From the NCBI GenBank assembly GCA_049487715.1, contig CP150570.1, positions 372,001 to 436,000 on the forward strand: a DNA stretch of 64,000 bases, written 5' to 3'. This document shows, one piece after another, positions 8,798-17,609 of this stretch. Made by a program: the position numbers and the translations under genes. Source of the stretch: Pycnococcus provasolii. Taxonomy: Eukaryota; Chlorophyta; Pseudoscourfieldiophyceae; Pseudoscourfieldiales. Position 1 is the first letter of the stretch; each line of letters opens with the position of its first letter. Below the pieces are notes generated by a model. It saw only the letters and a program-made list of their open reading frames with translations. It did no database searches and was not told the origin of the DNA.

Positions 8798-11386
8798 TCA
8801 CGAATCCACTTGGCTCAGTGCCTTCACCGTTGCGGCGACAAGGCGCTGGAGGGCTCGAGCTTCGCGTCCAATGGATTCCACTCTGTCAGCGTCCATTCCG
8901 TCATCCGCCGACTTGAGCATGTTCGCGTCTTCAGCAAGATTGCTGGCAAGCCCTGCAACCTTGTTCTCAAGAATGGCACGTAGAGCTGCACGCTCCTTCG
9001 CGTGATCTGCCGCCTGAGCCTTGAGAGCACGATTCTCCTCCTCGAGGGCCGAATTCTCTAAGCTCGGCGCTGGCAAGCTTGCAGCACGAGCTAGAACACT
9101 TCCATCGTCGGCTGGCACAGCATGTGTCGTCGTCGTCGTTGACGATGACGAGGTGGTGGGAATGTGCTCGGCACCTGAATCACCACGCACCAAAGTTGCG
9201 CCGTGCATATGAAGGCTGAGGTCGCTCCCTGTTCGATACATCTCAGATGCAGACTTCGACGAAGCTGCCAACGCCGAAGCGTCGGCAGCCGCAGCCGCCG
9301 CGGCACGGTCGAGGTCATTGTTCGGGCCAAGCTCGATCGCCGCCTTCCGAAGGCTGATGAGTGCCACCGTCTTCTCGTCGAGCGCATCCTCGAGCCGACG
9401 CTGGCGCTCGTCGTAAGCCTCGAGCTCCACCTGCAGCGTCCCAATGTGCTCATCACGTTCAGCCAGGCGCTGCGTTAGAGCAATCATGATATCGCGCTGC
9501 TTCAGAAGAAGAGCCTTGTACCTGCCAATTTGCGCGCGATCCTCCTCCGTCTGAAGTCGCTCGCGTTCCAGCGCCTCGAGCTTCGACTCGTACTCCTTAC
9601 GAACGCGCTGGTTCTCGCGCTTAACCAGTTGGCGCACGCGCGCCGCATCCGTGCCACCCCCGCCTCCACGTGCACCACCATCCGGCGAGGATGACGATAC
9701 GCCATCCGCAGCCTTGCGACTGGAACCGACAGCTGCACCGACCTGGTCGCCGGCGCCGCCTCCAACGAGGAGCTGACTTTGCAGGCTCTTGATGCGCTCC
9801 TCGAGCTCCGCCTTCTCTTGCTTCTCCAACAGAATTTCCCTGGACATGTTCTGCAGCTCCGTGATTGCGCGCAGCTTGTCCTGCTCAGCCTGTTTTCTTT
9901 TCTCCTCAACCTCGAGCAGCTTGCGTTTGTCCACGAGCTTGTTGCTACGCTCAGACAGCTCCGAACGTAGGCGACGCAGCTCGAGCTCCATCTTGCGAAG
10001 CATGGCTTTCTGGTCCAGGTCCTCGTTGACGCGCGCCTCGTTGCGAATCTGCTTCGCGCGCGACGCAAACTTCAGCGTTGACAGTCCTTCGGAGAACGCC
10101 TCAAGTGCAGGACTGACGTGGCAAATCATCGTCGTCTTGCAGTTGCCACCCAGCGAGTCCGTGAGGAGACGAGTCAGCTTGCTGTCACGGTACGGCACGT
10201 GCGGGCGCCCGCGCGGGTCGGTCAGTGCCGAGATCACGTTGCCCAACGCGCTCAGACTAGCGTTGATCCTCTTCGTCTCCTCCAGGCGTTGGCCTGCCGC
10301 GCCGCTGAGCGACAGACGCTCGGAGCCCGCGAGGTCTACGAGGTTGAGCTTGCCGACGCGCACACTCACGCCGTCTTCGGCATTCGTGCCGCCGTGTGCC
10401 TGCTGGCTGATTTGTCCACCTCTCGCATTCTCAACAACCACGACAAAGACGGCATGGCTGCGGCTGCTGAGCTCGTTCATGCGCGTCGCGCCCGTCGCTC
10501 GCTGCTGCGCGCCACGGTCCATGAGAAGTCTCACCGCCTCCGGCGATCGCACAACCCACTCGGAGAGACCTTCGACGAACACGCCGCGTCGTCTGTCCTC
10601 GCGAATGGCGAGGTTCGTCCTCTCTGGCTTCAGGAGGTCGTAGATGACCTCGTTGTATATCTGCAGGTACGCCGCGCGGACGAGGAATCGCCCCTTTGTG
10701 TCGCCTCCGCTCTCGATGGTGTAGAAAACATCCTCGATGGCGCGCGGGATGATGCCGCGCATCTCGCCGCGCGGTGCGCCCTGCATCGTGAACGTCTTTC
10801 CCGTTCCCGTTTGCCCGTACGCGATCATCGTCGCGTTGTAGCCAGCTAGCGTGCTTGTGACTGCAGGTTTGGCGCAGCTTTCGTACACATCCTCCTGGTG
10901 GCTCTCCGGCCCGTACACGGCGTCGAACGTGAATCGGTGGTTGCCGTACGACTCGGCGTGCATCATCGCCTCGAGCGTGCTTGGCGAGGGCGGCACGCCC
11001 GTGCCGTCGAGCGCGTTGAGCGGCATCGATCCGTCTGAGATGGTGACGCTTCGGTCGCTTTCAACGAACACGCACTCCGAGAATGCGACACGTCCGTCGA
11101 GTTCGCGCGGGAGCGGTGGTCTCACGCGTATGCACACTTTGAAGTTCTCCCCCTCAGAGGTCCCGGGAGACTCGGCCGTGGCGGCGGAGGAGGTGTCTTG
11201 TACTTGCTGAGGAACGGCCGTCATGTCTGCTGACGAAGGGGGCTCGGACATCGATGTCCCGTACGACTTCATCGATGACGAGTTCACGCCAACAACTCCT
11301 CCTGAAGTACTACTATTCGCGGCCGCCGGTGGAAGATTGTTGTGCAAGCCGGTCGTCAAAGGAAGGCGCGCGATCGGCGACGCCAT
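8798..11386 (-). CDS. kinesin, N-terminal motor with long coiled coil
   Basis: This 862-residue microtubule motor has its ATG at 11386. The motor domain (about 78-430) shows FKVCIRVRPPLP, the P-loop GQTGTGKTFTM, switch I NELSSRSHAVF, switch II LNLVDLAGSERL, and HVPYRDSKLTRLL. A neck and a Glu/Arg/Lys-rich coiled coil follow, then a Ser/Gly-rich break (about 555-590) and a second coiled coil containing YKALLLKQRDIMIALTQRL and AERDEHIGTLQ. That segment resembles, from memory, algal kinesins related to diatom spindle kinesin DSK1; the subfamily is not certain. The C-terminus forms a short coiled coil after a Ser/Thr-rich linker. The motor position at the N-terminus suggests plus-end movement. 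Confidence 0.9.
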   Translation of the reverse strand: MASPIARLPLTTGLHNNLPPAAANSSTSGGVVGVNSSSMKSYGTSMSEPPSSADMTAVPQQVQDTSSAATAESPGTSEGENFKVCIRVRPPLPRELDGRVAFSECVFVESDRSVTISDGSMPLNALDGTGVPPSPSTLEAMMHAESYGNHRFTFDAVYGPESHQEDVYESCAKPAVTSTLAGYNATMIAYGQTGTGKTFTMQGAPRGEMRGIIPRAIEDVFYTIESGGDTKGRFLVRAAYLQIYNEVIYDLLKPERTNLAIREDRRRGVFVEGLSEWVVRSPEAVRLLMDRGAQQRATGATRMNELSSRSHAVFVVVVENARGGQISQQAHGGTNAEDGVSVRVGKLNLVDLAGSERLSLSGAAGQRLEETKRINASLSALGNVISALTDPRGRPHVPYRDSKLTRLLTDSLGGNCKTTMICHVSPALEAFSEGLSTLKFASRAKQIRNEARVNEDLDQKAMLRKMELELRRLRSELSERSNKLVDKRKLLEVEEKRKQAEQDKLRAITELQNMSREILLEKQEKAELEERIKSLQSQLLVGGGAGDQVGAAVGSSRKAADGVSSSSPDGGARGGGGGTDAARVRQLVKRENQRVRKEYESKLEALERERLQTEEDRAQIGRYKALLLKQRDIMIALTQRLAERDEHIGTLQVELEAYDERQRRLEDALDEKTVALISLRKAAIELGPNNDLDRAAAAAAADASALAASSKSASEMYRTGSDLSLHMHGATLVRGDSGAEHIPTTSSSSTTTTTHAVPADDGSVLARAASLPAPSLENSALEEENRALKAQAADHAKERAALRAILENKVAGLASNLAEDANMLKSADDGMDADRVESIGREARALQRLVAATVKALSQVDS

Positions 11387-11683
11387 GGCCCCCTAAGGTG
11401 GGTGGGTTGTTCCGCGCGCGCGCAGACTCGCGAGTGTCCCTCGGGGAAAGCTAAAATAAAGCTGGAAAGACTGGGCCGGAGAGGGAAAAAGGGAACGAAA
11501 ATAAATAGGGTTGGGACTCCGTTGCCAAGTTCCATCATCGCAACATCACATCCTTCAAGGCATTTTTGGCGGGGGATTTGAACCGGTTAAGGTTAGGTGT
11601 ACCGGTTCAAGGGGTTCCCCTGGTATGTATGGGAGTTCCATACCACCGCGATAGTCCACCAACTAGTACTGAGCACATGTAAT
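11387..11683. other. spacer 5' of the kinesin gene
   Basis: These 297 nt contain a short inverted arrangement of ACCGGTT around 11580-11607 flanking AAGGTTAGG. No coding sequence is supported. Confidence 0.4.
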
Positions 11684-12247
11684 TTAATGAAACGTAAAAG
11701 TTACCTTAGCAGTGTCCCTCCCAAATACCCTGGACTCCCCCTTCTCAAGCCAGCTTCTCCGAGCTGCAGTAGCAGGACTCGCCGCCGCCCTCGGGCATGC
11801 ACCAACTGCCATTTCATCTTCGTCGCAGTTCGTGCATCCGTTAGCGATTCCATTGACAAGATATGGACTGTTGGGGGTGCACTCTTTGGACTGCCACTTG
11901 GCCTTGCACAGAGCACCCGTCGTGTCCTTGCACTTGCCGACATAGGCACACTCACTCGCGGTCACTTGTCTTGGCACGAATGCTCGTCTTAAGGTGTTAT
12001 GTATGGCGTCGCCGTACCGCAACGCGTACAACGCCGCGTACAGCTCTTCTTCGTCTTCGTCGTCTTCGTCTTCCAATTGGGAGTCGCCCGGGGTTTCGCT
12101 CGTTGAGAAAGCGCGCAAGTCAATCACGACGACGCAAGAGTACGTGACTAGGGTAGCCACGCCGTCTTCGAATCCTGCGCTAAACGCTGGGATATGGGTC
12201 GTCGCATTCACCGGCGCTCTTTGACCCTGAGCGAGGATGCACGTCAC
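11684..12247 (-). CDS. cysteine-rich protein fragment sharing a CTNCD motif with the 13.8-kb gene; 5' end unresolved
   Basis: This open frame of 188 codons has only a GTG at its 5' end, so the start or an upstream exon is unknown. It contains a Glu/Asp run, then a cysteine-rich stretch: ECAYVGKCKDTTGALCKAKW, QSKECTPNSPYLVNGIANG and CTNCDEDEMAVGACP. The spacing of Cys, Trp and CTNCD resembles the luminal Cys-rich segment of the minus-strand protein at 13759-15810, which argues that the minus strand is the coding one. The last 15 codons are less convincing and a GTAACT donor-like site near 11703 may truncate the exon. It overlaps, antisense, the 5' part of the sialyltransferase-like gene, so one of the two 5' ends is misplaced. 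Confidence 0.4.
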   Translation of the reverse strand: MTCILAQGQRAPVNATTHIPAFSAGFEDGVATLVTYSCVVVIDLRAFSTSETPGDSQLEDEDDEDEEELYAALYALRYGDAIHNTLRRAFVPRQVTASECAYVGKCKDTTGALCKAKWQSKECTPNSPYLVNGIANGCTNCDEDEMAVGACPRAAASPATAARRSWLEKGESRVFGRDTAKVTFTFH

Positions 12248-13244
12248 CTCGACCTACGCCGCCGTGCCTAGATGGCGCGTTCAAAGGAGGTTGGCTCACC
12301 TTGCACAAAACAACCGTCGGACGCGACGACGCAAAGCAGTTCCCGCCGGGTACCTTTGTGACGGACGATGTCATGCGCGCGCTGCCGGATACGGACGTCT
12401 TTGGCGTGAAGTGGAAGCCGAACCAACCGAAAAAAGAACTCGGTAACGCTAAATTTCGAAACTGCGCCATCGTCTCAAGCAGCTCGACGCTGAAAAAGAA
12501 AAGGCTGGGGAAACAGATTGACGAGAACGACGTCATACTCAGGTTAAACAACGCGCCGACCAAGGGACACGAAGTGGACGTCGGATCACGAACGACGGTG
12601 CGCTTCACGAACGAGGCGTACCAGGGCATGCGCGAACACGCGATGGAGGCGCTCGTCGGCAAGTGGCACATTCAGAACCCGCGCGCGGATCGTCTGCCGA
12701 AGATGATGGCGAAGAAAATCCACCCCATCAACCCGCGCTTCATGAGGTACGCCGAGAAGAACATCGAGGCGGTGTACAAAGAACAGCCGACGAGCGGGTT
12801 CGTGTGCGCGGTGATGCTCATGCACGTGTGCGAGCGCGTCACCGCGTACGGCTTCACGGCGGGCAAGACGCTCAAGGCGTGGTACTTCGACAAACGGCCG
12901 AAAACAAGAATGGGCCGCAAAAGGGAAAGAAGTTCTGGCTGCGCAACAAGTCGTGGCAAATCGACCAGTGGCGTTTCGCGGACATGTCGCCTGCCGTCGA
13001 CGTGAGAAAAGGAGGTGGCGGTGGCGGTGGCGGTGGCGCGCGGAAGGAGGCGGCGGAGGAGCGGCGGCGGAGCTTAAGTCCCAGCGAGCGCTCAAGCCAA
13101 CGAGGTAAGGAGCAGGACGACGAATACGGAGGATCCGATCTATCGCCTATCACGCGCCGCTCTCGCACGTTGCTGCACAACATGAAGGGTGAGCGCCGAT
13201 GCATAACCGACTTGGCGAACCACGGACTGCTCACCTTGCTGTAG
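12184..13244 (+). pseudogene. GT29 sialyltransferase-like gene with an apparent single-base frameshift
   Basis: GT29 enzymes transfer sialic-acid-type sugars from CMP donors in the Golgi. The first frame shows the L motif (RNCAIVSSSSTLKKKRLGKQ, then NDVILRLNNAPTKGHEVDVGSRTT) and the S motif (PTSGFVCAVMLMHVCERVTAYGF). After WYFDK (12892-12894) that frame drifts into Arg/Ser-rich sequence and stops at 13005. The frame one base back continues 117 codons, to the stop at 13242-13244, and contains HNMKGERRCITDLANHG, which fits motif VS (H-x4-E). The break coincides with an AAA run, so either one A is missing from the assembly or the allele is broken. No ATG precedes the domain after the stop at 12181, so an upstream exon (perhaps from the ATG at 12003) is missing. 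It diverges from kinesin and converges on the DUF285 gene. Confidence 0.7.
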
Positions 13245-13758
13245 AGTGCAGTGCTTGCCTGATGTTGAACATTGGCATTGTTGTTCATTTTTTCAAATTA
13301 ATAATTGCGTGTATCAATATTTTACGAATAATACATTACATTACATTACATACATATTGCTTATTTGCTTCCTGGCTGGTATGAATTCGTGTCCGTGCTC
13401 GTCGGGCGGTCGCCCGCCGAACGAATCGATGTGACGTTAGAACGGCTGGCATCACGCATTCTTTGCCGCTGAGATGAGGCGTCGTGCGTAAGCCAGCTCT
13501 CCAGCTTATATACGTATTGTATACATATATAGTATGAAAAACGCAAAGTTGTTTCGCCTCAAGATTCGTCAGGACTTCCTCTTGCCTGGGGGGATATATA
13601 TGGACAATTCGTCTAATAAAACCTTCCAAGGGGTTTCTAACTTTCTAACTTTCCTTTTTTAAAAGTGAGTGCTCGTTACACTCCCAAACAATTTTAAAAA
13701 CTGCCCCCAACCCCCCGGGCGATTCCTTGGCAGGCTCCCAGCACCACGTTAGCTTCGG
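13245..13758. other. convergent 3'-3' spacer
   Basis: This AT-rich spacer of 514 nt holds three tandem TTACA words (13334-13350), palindromic TATA-like words near 13505-13535 and a C-rich end. I see no gene here. Confidence 0.5.
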
Positions 13759-15810
13759 CTACGGCTTCTTCTTCAAGGTGCACTTGGAGTTTTCGCACGA
13801 CGCTGTGATTTTTTGGTTATTGTTGAAGGCGTCGGCACCGAAGAACATATTGGACATGTCCGTCACCTTCGACGTGTTCCACTTGCTGATGTCTTGATCG
13901 AAGGACGTGGCAAAATATAACATGCCGTTCATTTTCGTCACCTTCGACGTGTCCCACCCGCTGATGTCTTGTTTGAAGGCGTAGGCTAGATTGAACATAT
14001 AACTCATGTCCGTCACCTTGGACGTGTTCCACTTGCTGATGTCTTGATTGAAGAGCTCGGCACCGCTGAACATGTCACGCATGTCAGTCACCTTGGACGT
14101 GTTCCACTTGCTGATGTCTTCATTGAAGGCCGAGGCACCATTGAACAATTGACTCATGTCCGTCACCTGTGACGTATCCCACTCAGAGATCTTACCAAAC
14201 CAATTATCCACTATCGCACTTCCTTGATTATCATTATTATTATTATTATTCTTATCCCAACTATTCGGTAAAAATATTTCCTTGATCGCATTTCCTTGAT
14301 TTTTTTTTTGTTCATTCAACCACGCTCCAACACGTGCTCGCAAATCAGCATTACTTGCAACGACCAACTTAAGTTGTGCAGCCTCGAGACAATCCTTAGC
14401 AGATTTCTCTGCCTTCTTCTGCGCAGCCTTTGCAGCGGTAGCCTCGTCGTTCGCCACCTTGAGAGCAGCCTCGAGCTTTTTGATTTTTTCCTTCTCAGCA
14501 GAGCAAGGCGCAGCCGCCCCCTCAGAAACAGAATCAGTTCCCGCAGTCGACGTGGATGTTGACCCGCCCGTCGGCAGCGTTTTAGGAGTAGGAGGATCAC
14601 AGTAGCACCAGTCGTCAGAGGTTTCTCCCCACAGGCACCAGCTTCCATCCTTGTCGCTGTCGCAGTTGGTACATCCACTCTGTTTTTCAACGCCGCAATT
14701 AGTGATCGTCCACTCAGGCAGGCACTTTTTGTTACTGGCCTTGCAAGTGCCAGTGCCACTGTCGAGAAGGCGCCGGCGGCGAGACTTCTCAGCCACGACG
14801 GTGTCAGTCATCACGATCGTTCCATCCTCCTTGGTCACTTTCAGCGACGTTGCCGTAACGTTGATGACATCGCCACGCGCCGAGTAAAACGCGACGGCGT
14901 TTGCCTTGCCTGGTGCGCCACCGTGTGTCTCCGCGCCGGTGACGGTGTACATCAGGGAGGAGCCGTCCGGCTTACCGAGCGTCAGCGAGTCGATCGCGCG
15001 GAGAGCCGACGCTGACTTCTTCACCGCGTTGTAGATGGAATCCGTCTTCGTCACCTTTGCTGTCGCCGAAGGCTTGCTGGACCCCTTCGCGAACGTGATG
15101 CCAGTCTTGCTGTCCGTCTTCGTTTCCTTGCTCGCCTCGACGACCACCGCGACGAGGCCGACGATGACGCCCACGAGGGCGCACAGGATGACCAAGAGAA
15201 CTCCGCTGAAGGTCATGAGTCGCTTGGCTGTCTTCTTGGATTCTTTGTAGAGCTCCGCGCCACGAGCAAGCTCCATGGGCGCGACCGTTCCGTCACCGTC
15301 GACATCGAACGCCTTAAGCGTAGCCTGGATTTCCTTCGGAAGTGTCTTGATGGCGATAGAGCCTTCCTTGTTCGCCTTCTTCAAGTCCGAATACACGGTG
15401 AGGATATCCGTGAGCTCGTCCATCTCGATCTTTCCATTTTTCTCGTCGTCAATCTCGTTAAGGAGCGGTTGCACCTTCTTGGGAAACGAAGAGACTTTGA
15501 GATAGGTCATCTCCGCAGACATGGGGTCAGGCAGTTCGTTCGGGTCGATGATGCCGTTTCCGTTGGTGTCGTACTGCTGGAGCTTCTCCCGCAGTTCCGG
15601 CGGGCAGTCGGCGATCTTCACTCCGTGCAGCACCTTGCGCACTTCTCCCATAGCTTGGTTCCCAGCCGGAGTAGACATAAGGTTATGAGCTGAAGGGACA
15701 GGGGAGAGCTGATGAAGTACTTCTTCTTCTTCGAGCGTTGACGTGCCTTCTTCTGAGGAGACACCCAGGTGGTGACTAGCAATACTAAAAAAAGAGGTCT
15801 CCAAGGGCAT
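13759..15810 (-). CDS. EF-hand, single-TM, Cys-rich protein with C-terminal DUF285/BspA-type repeats
   Basis: The ATG at 15810 gives 683 residues; the Met at 15678 is an alternative start. Order of parts: EF-hand-like calcium loops (DTNGNGIIDPNE, DDEKNGKIEMDE, DVDGDGTVAPME; about 80-185), one membrane helix (MTFSGVLLVILCALVGVIVG), a beta-rich region, a Cys-rich module (CKASNKKCLPEW..GCTNCDSDKDGSWCLW), a coiled coil (KIKKLEAALKVANDEATAAK), an Asn run, and about five repeats of the DUF285 type (DISKWNTSKVTDMSYMFNLA). DUF285 repeats occur in bacterial and algal surface proteins. The topology suggests cytosolic calcium sensing linked to an extracellular repeat face, which is inference. The final codons CENSKCTLKKKP may form a short disulfide tail. 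Confidence 0.85.
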   Translation of the reverse strand: MPLETSFFSIASHHLGVSSEEGTSTLEEEEVLHQLSPVPSAHNLMSTPAGNQAMGEVRKVLHGVKIADCPPELREKLQQYDTNGNGIIDPNELPDPMSAEMTYLKVSSFPKKVQPLLNEIDDEKNGKIEMDELTDILTVYSDLKKANKEGSIAIKTLPKEIQATLKAFDVDGDGTVAPMELARGAELYKESKKTAKRLMTFSGVLLVILCALVGVIVGLVAVVVEASKETKTDSKTGITFAKGSSKPSATAKVTKTDSIYNAVKKSASALRAIDSLTLGKPDGSSLMYTVTGAETHGGAPGKANAVAFYSARGDVINVTATSLKVTKEDGTIVMTDTVVAEKSRRRRLLDSGTGTCKASNKKCLPEWTITNCGVEKQSGCTNCDSDKDGSWCLWGETSDDWCYCDPPTPKTLPTGGSTSTSTAGTDSVSEGAAAPCSAEKEKIKKLEAALKVANDEATAAKAAQKKAEKSAKDCLEAAQLKLVVASNADLRARVGAWLNEQKKNQGNAIKEIFLPNSWDKNNNNNNDNQGSAIVDNWFGKISEWDTSQVTDMSQLFNGASAFNEDISKWNTSKVTDMRDMFSGAELFNQDISKWNTSKVTDMSYMFNLAYAFKQDISGWDTSKVTKMNGMLYFATSFDQDISKWNTSKVTDMSNMFFGADAFNNNQKITASCENSKCTLKKKP

Positions 15811-16644
15811 GCACCAGCTGGCGCAAGATTCGCAAAGGTTTCTTGTAAGTTAACCTTAAGTAGTGCGATGAAGAGTAGAATGAAGAACAGAACACCACTG
15901 AACACAGAGGTCACCTCGAGTACTCGACACCGCCTCACTGTTGCACACACAGGCTCTGTCTCTCGCTGTGCAACGCGGCGTCCCTCCTCATCCCCTGATG
16001 GAAATCCATCATCCACCGATCACGTGACTTGGTCCAAATTGCCCAATCAAGCGATCACGTGACCGTGCTGCGCTCCCATTGTCGTCAGCCACTGAGCCAA
16101 TTCCACTACGGGTACAGCGCTTGCAAGGGGATGGATGGATTCGCCAAGATTCGCAGCCCTCATTGTGTTGTTTGTTGCCTACACGCTTAAAGGTCGACGT
16201 GTCCTCTCGAGACGACTATTAAAATAACACGGACGATCCATCAACACGTTAAGAGTACACGGCAGCATAGGGTACTTATGTACCTTACGCTCGTGATTGT
16301 ATCCGCCGGACCGGAATGGCCGGATCCATCATCCATCCATCATCCATCCATCTCTATGGAAAAAAGAAAAGAAAAAAAAGGGAAACTTGCATGCGGAATA
16401 ATACGAAATAATAAATGTGTAAGCTGTGCAAACACACACACACATGAACATTCCATTCTAAGGGATTAATTAATTTAATTGAGTGCAACCTTGACCAGTT
16501 CAGTTGCACTTTCCCACTTGGCCTCTGCTGCTTTCCACTTTTCCAGAAAAAGGCCCTCTTGAACTTAACGGAACGCGTCCAGTTCAGCGACGCCGCGTCC
16601 CTTCCTCCTCCTTACTTTCTTCACTTTAGTGCACCTTAAGTACC
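15811..16644. other. divergent spacer between surface-protein genes
   Basis: 834 nt. It contains two GATCACGTGAC words (16018 and 16052 area), a CATC-rich microsatellite at about 16327-16351, an A-rich tract and a short (CA) run at 16431-16444. A paired CACGTG palindrome could serve as a bHLH/bZIP-type binding site, but this is only motif level. No gene is supported. Confidence 0.4.
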
Positions 16645-17118
16645 ATGTCCGTCAATATGTGTGGTCGAGTCGGCGTTTTTTATTTTATGCTTGTGGTTTG
16701 GCTTGGTTTACTTCTCAACTCTTCGTCGGCCGCAGCCGTGTCGGTGGACGTTACGTTCTTCGCGGACGGCGCGTGTTCGACCCCGTTCGCGGGAACGCCG
16801 AAAACTGCGACGGCCGAGAGCGGCAAGTGCGTGGAAATGAAAAGGGACGGCGACGGCGCGTTCATGAAGGTGGTGATGCAACCAGACATGAAGACGGTGC
16901 TGATTGGCCTGAACGAGACCTGTCCGGCGGCAGCTACCAGCCCGGACCTGAACTGCAAGACCGACGGGTCGGAGTGCTGCCCGATTTCTGGCGATGACGG
17001 ATTTCTGTTCGCGTACAAAGTGATGTACACGGCGCCGGCGACCTCGGGCGGCCTGTGTGCTTCCACAATGTTTGTTGCGGCGGCGACTGGCGTGCTCCTT
17101 TCGTCTGTGGTTGTGTGA
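16645..17118 (+). CDS. small secreted, probably GPI-anchored cysteine-containing protein
   Basis: The 157-residue protein starts at 16645. A signal peptide (VFYFMLVVWLGLLLNSSSAAA, about 11-31) precedes a beta-rich domain with eight cysteines in a regular pattern (ACSTPF, GKCVEM, ETCPAAA, LNCKTDGSECCP, GGLCAS). It ends in a short hydrophobic tail (MFVAAATGVLLSSVVV) without a basic stop-transfer cluster, as expected for GPI attachment. No family is recognised. It converges on MurD. Confidence 0.6.
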   Translation: MSVNMCGRVGVFYFMLVVWLGLLLNSSSAAAVSVDVTFFADGACSTPFAGTPKTATAESGKCVEMKRDGDGAFMKVVMQPDMKTVLIGLNETCPAAATSPDLNCKTDGSECCPISGDDGFLFAYKVMYTAPATSGGLCASTMFVAAATGVLLSSVVV

Positions 17119-17609
17119 AGTTTTTCAAGCTAGCTAGTGGGGGAGGGGGCTCATAGTATGAGCTTCGAGGAGTTAGTTGAGCAGCATGATGAGAGGCAAG
17201 GATTCGGACGAAACGAAATAAGTGCGAGCTCAAACAAACTACCTTGGATGGGGAAGTTAATTAATAACGTTCAGTTCAGATGGGGAAGAAATAACAACTC
17301 AACTAACTGCTTTATTCAATAAATAAATGTGGTACTTGTATATTTTATTCATGTAGCAAGTTCATATATTTGAATAAAAATACAAATACCGCGACTCGTA
17401 AACACCGTGGTTGTGATGGATCCCGTGATGAGAAAATGCCGGCTCGTGGTTGGCGCCGTTGGCGGTACGCTCGCGCTGCTGATAACGGTTGTTCGCATGG
17501 TTATGCAAGCGTAGTACTACGTACTCATCACGAAGCGACAGTCGCTTGAACTGTAAGGAGGGGTTGGACTGATTACATTCTGTTTTTACAATGACAACTC
17601 AACATACGT
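17119..17609. other. convergent 3'-3' spacer, AT-rich
   Basis: 491 nt between the stops of the secreted protein and MurD. It has AATAAA-like words near 17321-17381 that could serve polyadenylation. No gene is seen. Confidence 0.4.

Noticed and set aside
12180-12671. 163-codon minus-strand ORF with a GTGAGC donor-like site at about 12300
   Set aside because: It is antisense to the clearly conserved sialyl L motif; the donor resemblance is probably chance.
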